This document shows positions 25,957-30,285 of a stretch of DNA of 30,285 nt, one piece after another. The stretch is from Ruminococcus sp. (lineage in GTDB: Bacteria > Bacillota > Clostridia > Oscillospirales > Ruminococcaceae), in NCBI GenBank assembly GCA_023667165.1, contig JAMPAO010000019.1:1-30285 (forward strand), read 5' to 3'. Both the position numbers and the translations under genes were made by a program. The stretch's first letter is position 1, and the number at the start of each line of letters is the position of its first letter. The notes below the pieces were generated by a model. That model saw only the letters and a list, made by a program, of their open reading frames with translations. It did no database searches and was not told where the DNA came from.

Positions 25957-26583
25957 ATGGCAAAACAGATCGAGGGCGTGTACGAAAAAATTCTGGAATG
26001 CGCCAAAAAGGAATTTCTCGAAAAAGGGTATAACGACGCGTCCCTGCGCGATATTGCTTTTAAAGCGGGAACCAGCACCAATTCGATCTATGTTCGCTTC
26101 AAGGATAAAGAGGGGCTTTTTTCCGCAGCCGTCGAACCTGTTTTCAATGAATTTATATCCCGTTTCATAAATGTTCAGGAAACGTTCTGCGGCTTCGACA
26201 AGGAACTCCAGCGCAGTACCGTGGGCGAATATTCAAGCGAAGCAATGCTGAAAATGATTGATTATATGTACGATCATTTTGATGAGATCTCGCTTCTTCT
26301 TGACGCCTCCCACGGTACAAAATTTCAAAATTTTACGGACAAGCTGGCATTATTGGAAGAGGAATACACCCGTAAATGGATGGAAACCACAGGCACTCAA
26401 ATAGAACAGTCGGGCGATATGACATGGGAATTCTATCATATAATGACGACCTCCTATTTCGAGGGTATTTTCGAGGTAATACGCCATAAAATGAGCAGAG
26501 AGGACGCCAAAAAATATATTTCCGTAATGGCAAAATATCATCATGCCGGATTTTCGGCGATAACAACGCAAGACGGTAAATAG
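25957..26583 (+). CDS. TetR/AcrR family transcriptional regulator
   Basis: This 208-residue repressor has an N-terminal DNA-binding domain: IEGVYEKILECAKKEFLEKGYNDASLRDIAFKAGTSTNSIYVRFKDKEGLF, with helix-turn-helix at about 28-47. The C-terminal part is an all-helical ligand-binding and dimerisation domain, rich in Met and Phe with FDEISLLLDASHGTKFQNF and MTTSYFEGIFEVIRHKM. The ligand is unknown. The ATG is preceded by a weak AGGGCGG. It lies 17 bp after a dyad overlapping its promoter and 124 nt before the ABC pair on the same strand, so it most likely represses itself and the transporter. The usual inducer for such a set is a substrate of the transporter; that is an inference. Confidence 0.92.
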   Translation: MAKQIEGVYEKILECAKKEFLEKGYNDASLRDIAFKAGTSTNSIYVRFKDKEGLFSAAVEPVFNEFISRFINVQETFCGFDKELQRSTVGEYSSEAMLKMIDYMYDHFDEISLLLDASHGTKFQNFTDKLALLEEEYTRKWMETTGTQIEQSGDMTWEFYHIMTTSYFEGIFEVIRHKMSREDAKKYISVMAKYHHAGFSAITTQDGK

Positions 26584-26609
26584 CCGTTAAGACTGCCCCG
26601 GGCATTCCA

Positions 26610-26656
26610 AAGGCAACACCGTACAGGGAACGGCGATCCTTGCACGGTATTGTCTT
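26610..26656. repeat. 47-nt palindromic repeat related to the MITE-like element
   Basis: Two 20-nt arms (starting AAGGCAACACCGTACA and ending ACGGTATTGTCTT) pair over 18 of 20 positions counting G-U pairs, around a 7-nt loop. The first 16 nt match the left end of the element at 21889-22090 at 15 positions (AAGGCAAYACCGTACA). It lies between tetR and the ABC genes and could weaken transcription or stabilise the downstream message. A second small dyad, TTAGC/GCTAA (26673-26686), lies between it and the ABC ribosome site. Confidence 0.6.
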
Positions 26657-26707
26657 AAAACAAGCCGCAGAGTTAGCCATCGCTAATAAAATAAGGAGGA
26701 ATTTATC

Positions 26708-28456
26708 ATGGAAAAACAAAATCCCCTGCTCCGTATATGGAACTGGGGAAAGGATGAACACGGCAGACTCACGGGCGCGGTGATAAGCGCGTTCATCGCC
26801 GTTGCGCTGGGAATGCTGCCGTATTTTGCGGCGGCGCGGATAATCATAAATATCCTTGCCGGAGAAAAAAATCTATCCGTTTATCTGCCTTGGCTCGTGC
26901 TGGGACTGGCGGGCTATGCGGCAAGAACGTTACTGTATAATCTGGCTCTGTCCGTTTCTCACAAAGCCACGTTCTCCATACTAAAGACAATAAGGCATAA
27001 AATACTTGAAAAGCTGCCAAAACTCCCTTTGGGTACGGTAATTGATATGCCCGCCGGAAAAATGAAGCAGATAATCATAGATCAGGTCGAAGGCATGGAA
27101 ACCACGCTGGCGCACCTGTTCCCCGAAATGACCGCAAACGCTGCCGCGCCCGTGCTTATCATAATTTATCTGTTTACCCTGGATTGGCGCATGGCTCTGC
27201 TGTCTTTGGTCACAATTCCCGCAGGCATGATATTTGCAATGTCGGTTCTGAGAAATTACAGCAAGGATTACGAGGGCGCGGCAAGGGCAACGCAGGAAAT
27301 GAGCGGCACCGTTACGGAGTACATAAATGGGATCGAGGTAATAAAAGCGTTTAATCAGGGCAAGTCGTCATACGCAAAATTTACCGATAAGGTAACGGCA
27401 AACGCGGCGTATTATTACAACTGGATGAAGCGCAGTCAATTCGGTATGTCAATGTCATATGCGATCGTGCCGGCGGCTTTGATCACGGTACTGCCGATAG
27501 GCTGGCTTTGGTACGCGGGCGGCAGTCTTAGCGCAGAAAATTTCATTATGTCCGTCGTGCTCTCTCTCGGGATAGCCGGACCTCTTATGGCGGCTATGGG
27601 TTTTATGGATAATCTTGCAGTAGTCGGTACAACGGTCGCTTCGGTGGACGAGCTGCTTTCTGCGGAGGAACAGCGGCACGGAGATAAAAATGTTGTTTTT
27701 TCGAATGCGGATATCGAACTTTCCCATGTTTCATTCGGCTATCACAAGGATAAAAAAATTCTCGACGATATTAATCTGTCGATCCCCGAAGGCAGCATGA
27801 CCGCCCTTACAGGTCCGTCCGGTTCGGGAAAATCCACGATAGCAAAGCTGATCGCCGGCTTTTGGGACGTTTCGGAAGGCACGGTATCATTGGGCGGAAC
27901 AGATGAAAAAAACATTCCCCTGGAACAGCTTTACGGCAATATCGCCTTTGTGTCACAGGACAATTACCTTTTTGACGGCAGCGTTCGCGAAAATATCCGC
28001 ATGGGCAGTCTGTCCGCTTCCGACGCGGACGTTGAAAACGCCGCAAAAGCAGCGGGCTGCGACGCGTTTATCCGCTCTCTCGAAAACGGCTACGAAACAA
28101 GGGTCGGCAGCGGCGGCGCACATCTTTCGGGCGGAGAACGCCAGCGTATAACCATCGCAAGGGCAATGCTGAAAAACGCTCCCATAATTATCCTTGACGA
28201 GGCTACCGCTTATGTCGATCCCGAGAACGAAGCGGTCATTCAGCAAGCGATATCACGCCTTGTACGGAACAAAACCGTTATCGTGATCGCCCACAGGCTT
28301 TCCTCGATAAAGGACGCGGACAAGATCGTCGTGGTGAACAACGGAAAAATAGAAGCGGAGGGCAGACACGATGAACTCAGAAAAAGCTGCCCGCTTTACG
28401 AGAAAATGTGGCAGGCGCATATTGCAGTAAAGGACGGTGACGCGGTGTATGACTGA
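26708..28456 (+). CDS. ABC transporter, fused permease/ATPase, half 1 of a heterodimer
   Basis: This 582-residue type I exporter-fold half-transporter has six helices in residues about 20-310. The ATPase domain shows Walker A GPSGSGKST (369-377), Q-loop SQDNYLF, signature LSGGERQR (473-480), Walker B IIILDEAT (493-500), D-loop YVDPENE and H-loop AHR (His529). All catalytic residues are present. AAGGAGG precedes the ATG. It overlaps the second half by 8 nt, so the two should form a heterodimer. The DEATA-x-x-DPENE motif reminds me of the IrtAB/YbtPQ group that imports iron-siderophores, but many multidrug exporters look alike, so direction and substrate stay open. It is probably co-transcribed with tetR. 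Confidence 0.93.
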   Translation: MEKQNPLLRIWNWGKDEHGRLTGAVISAFIAVALGMLPYFAAARIIINILAGEKNLSVYLPWLVLGLAGYAARTLLYNLALSVSHKATFSILKTIRHKILEKLPKLPLGTVIDMPAGKMKQIIIDQVEGMETTLAHLFPEMTANAAAPVLIIIYLFTLDWRMALLSLVTIPAGMIFAMSVLRNYSKDYEGAARATQEMSGTVTEYINGIEVIKAFNQGKSSYAKFTDKVTANAAYYYNWMKRSQFGMSMSYAIVPAALITVLPIGWLWYAGGSLSAENFIMSVVLSLGIAGPLMAAMGFMDNLAVVGTTVASVDELLSAEEQRHGDKNVVFSNADIELSHVSFGYHKDKKILDDINLSIPEGSMTALTGPSGSGKSTIAKLIAGFWDVSEGTVSLGGTDEKNIPLEQLYGNIAFVSQDNYLFDGSVRENIRMGSLSASDADVENAAKAAGCDAFIRSLENGYETRVGSGGAHLSGGERQRITIARAMLKNAPIIILDEATAYVDPENEAVIQQAISRLVRNKTVIVIAHRLSSIKDADKIVVVNNGKIEAEGRHDELRKSCPLYEKMWQAHIAVKDGDAVYD

Positions 28457-30179
28457 AATATTCAAAAAAATATGGAGCTTTGCGGGAGAAGAAAGAGCAA
28501 ATATCGGCAAATCCGTGGCTGTAAGCTTTTTAAACGCGGCTTTTCATATGTTTGAGATCGGCGCGGTCTACATTGTACTTACAGCCATGACGCAGGGAAA
28601 AACCGATAAAAGCGCCGCTTTGACCGCCCTTGTATTTATGCTGATAAGCATTATCGGAAATGCGGTAACGTCCTCTTTTTCAAAAAATCAGCAGACCCAC
28701 GCAGGCTATTTTATGGCGGCTAACGAACGCATTAAGCTCGGAAATCTGCTGAAAGGCGTTCCTATGGGATTTTTCAGCGAAAACAGCCTCGGCGAGGTCA
28801 CCGGAGTCTGCACGACGCTGCTGGGCAATATTGAAATGTACGTTCCCATGGTGCTGGTAAATATCATGGGAGGACTTATAGGCACCGCCGTTTTTACGAT
28901 CATGATAATTATATTCGAATGGCGTATCGGTCTTATTGCGGCGGCGGGCATTCTTGCATATCTCTTCACGGTTTCGTCAATGGATAAAAGATCCGCTCTG
29001 ACCGCTCCGAACGTGCAAAGATCGCAAACCGCTCTTACTGCGGCGGTGCTCGAATACATACGCGGGATGGGCGTGGTAAAATCCTTTAATCTTAGCGGCA
29101 GAGGCGATAAAAGACTTGCGGACGCATTGGAATACAGCCGCAGAAGCAGCCTGGAATCGGAACGGCTCATGACGCCGTACACCATTATTGAAGAGCTTAT
29201 ACTTCAGGCGGCGTCGATCGCCATGATATCCGCTTCGGTAATATTTTGGACAAACGGCTCGATGCCTGCGGCGGACGCGCTGATGTGCATAATAATGTCC
29301 TTTTTGGTATTCGCTCAGATAAGGCTTTTCGGCATGGGTATGTCAATGCTGCGGCTCGCTTCCGCAGCCATTGACCGCACCCTTCGGGCGGAAGAAATGC
29401 GGCAGCTTGACGAAAACGGCAGTGATATCCGCCCGAAAAAGCACGATATCGAGTTTTCCGACGTTCATTTTTCCTATGAAAACAAGGAGATACTCCACGG
29501 CATAAACGCGTTCATTCCCGATAAAACCACAACAGCGGTGATAGGTCCCTCCGGTTCGGGCAAAACTACGCTTTGCAATCTCATTGCAAGGTTCTGGGAC
29601 GCCGACAGCGGCAGCGTTAAAATAGGCGGCACGGACGTTAAGGATTACACCCTTGAATCACTGATGGATCAGATCAGCATGGTATTTCAGGACGTGTATC
29701 TTTTTGCGGATACGATCGAAAACAACATAAAATTCGGCAGACCGGACGCCTCTCACGCCGAGGTCGCGGAGGCTGCGGAAAAAGCCTGCTGCGCGGATTT
29801 TATCGAGGCGCTCCCAAACGGGTACGATACCGTCATAGGCGAGGGCGGAGCTTCCCTTTCCGGCGGCGAAAAACAGCGTATCTCCATTGCAAGGGCAATG
29901 CTTAAGGACGCGCCCGTCATTATCCTCGACGAGGCTACCGCCAACGTGGATCCCGAAAACGAGGACAGGCTCCAAAAAGCCATCGAAGAGCTTACGCGGA
30001 ACAAAACCATCATTATGATCGCCCACAGGCTGAAAACCGTACGGAACGCCGATCAGATACTTGTCGTTGACAACGGACAGATCGTTCAGCGGGGCAGTCA
30101 TGACGAGCTTATAACGCAGGACGGTATCTACGCCGACTTCGTACTGTGGCGCAGAAAAGCTGTAAGCTGGAAGCTTTGA
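28449..30179 (+). CDS. ABC transporter, fused permease/ATPase, half 2 of a heterodimer
   Basis: The start chosen is the ATG of MTEIFKK (28449), inside the end of the first half (ATGACTGA overlap); an in-frame GTG at 28437 is an alternative. The 576-residue product has six helices (about 20-305) and an ATPase with Walker A GPSGSGKTT (366-374), Q-loop FQDVYLF, signature LSGGEKQR (470-477), Walker B VIILDEAT (490-497), D-loop NVDPENE and H-loop AHR (His526). Both halves have intact sites, so this need not be one of the asymmetric heterodimers with a degenerate site. It contains two Cys in the NBD (CC at about 447). It ends the operon, about 50 nt before a strong terminator. Confidence 0.93.
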   Translation: MTEIFKKIWSFAGEERANIGKSVAVSFLNAAFHMFEIGAVYIVLTAMTQGKTDKSAALTALVFMLISIIGNAVTSSFSKNQQTHAGYFMAANERIKLGNLLKGVPMGFFSENSLGEVTGVCTTLLGNIEMYVPMVLVNIMGGLIGTAVFTIMIIIFEWRIGLIAAAGILAYLFTVSSMDKRSALTAPNVQRSQTALTAAVLEYIRGMGVVKSFNLSGRGDKRLADALEYSRRSSLESERLMTPYTIIEELILQAASIAMISASVIFWTNGSMPAADALMCIIMSFLVFAQIRLFGMGMSMLRLASAAIDRTLRAEEMRQLDENGSDIRPKKHDIEFSDVHFSYENKEILHGINAFIPDKTTTAVIGPSGSGKTTLCNLIARFWDADSGSVKIGGTDVKDYTLESLMDQISMVFQDVYLFADTIENNIKFGRPDASHAEVAEAAEKACCADFIEALPNGYDTVIGEGGASLSGGEKQRISIARAMLKDAPVIILDEATANVDPENEDRLQKAIEELTRNKTIIMIAHRLKTVRNADQILVVDNGQIVQRGSHDELITQDGIYADFVLWRRKAVSWKL

Positions 30180-30226
30180 TGCCTTGCATGACCTGTTACC
30201 CATAGAAACGGTTCGTCTTTCAGGCG

Positions 30227-30253
30227 ATCCCCCGTACCGACGGTACGGGGGAT
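30227..30253 (+). terminator. Intrinsic terminator of the tetR-ABC operon
   Basis: A perfect 12-bp GC-rich stem (ATCCCCCGTACC against GGTACGGGGGAT) around a 3-nt loop, followed by TATTTAT. It begins 48 nt after the stop codon of the second ABC gene. The T run is interrupted, but the stem is strong. Confidence 0.8.
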
Positions 30254-30285
30254 TATTTATGAAATATATTATATTGCAAGCAGCA

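Noticed and set aside
25055..25963. A 302-codon open frame on the minus strand
   Set aside because: It is antisense to the ZIP gene and runs through the tetR promoter and operator; its composition is Arg/His-rich like a shadow frame.

Overview
The window looks like a chromosomal segment of a Gram-positive Clostridia-type bacterium, probably related to Ruminococcus/Oscillospiraceae. The reasons are the Firmicutes-type rimP-nusA-ylxR-ylxQ-infB operon, GGAGG-type ribosome binding sites, TTGACA-N17-TATAAT promoters, lipoprotein-type solute-binding proteins without any outer-membrane genes, and a GlnRS-independent style GltX. The placement is an inference from gene content, not a computed one. There is no phage, CRISPR array, rRNA or tRNA.

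The left part (about 150-18250) is all minus strand. It holds a small protein of unknown function behind its own promoter, then a four-gene Gld-type ABC exporter operon (ATPase, permease, GldG-like auxiliary protein, DUF4340 protein) whose junctions are mostly TAATG overlaps. Next come gltX and a nine-gene translation/transcription operon read in the order rimP, nusA, ylxR, ylxQ, infB, rbfA, nrnA, truB, ribF. Its promoter and a hairpin leader lie at about 15930-16027. Polyphosphate kinase (ppk1) follows, behind a strong promoter and an unusual leader of about 254 nt.

The right part is mostly plus strand. It holds a carbohydrate ABC importer (binding lipoprotein plus two permeases, no ATPase), a 202-bp palindromic MITE-like element, and a lipoprotein of unknown function with a consensus promoter. 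A minus-strand DEAD-box RNA helicase shares a mirror-image promoter region with a plus-strand ZIP metal transporter. The window ends with a TetR-type regulator with a clear operator, upstream of a heterodimeric ABC exporter/importer pair that closes with a strong terminator.

The least explained sequences are non-coding. They are the ppk1 leader (two 18-nt complementary arms that would bury a Shine-Dalgarno sequence, plus two tiny ORFs), the 202-bp palindromic element and its short relative at 26610-26656, and the 12-bp GCAA-capped hairpin just ahead of rimP-nusA. No new protein-coding defence or mobile system is evident.
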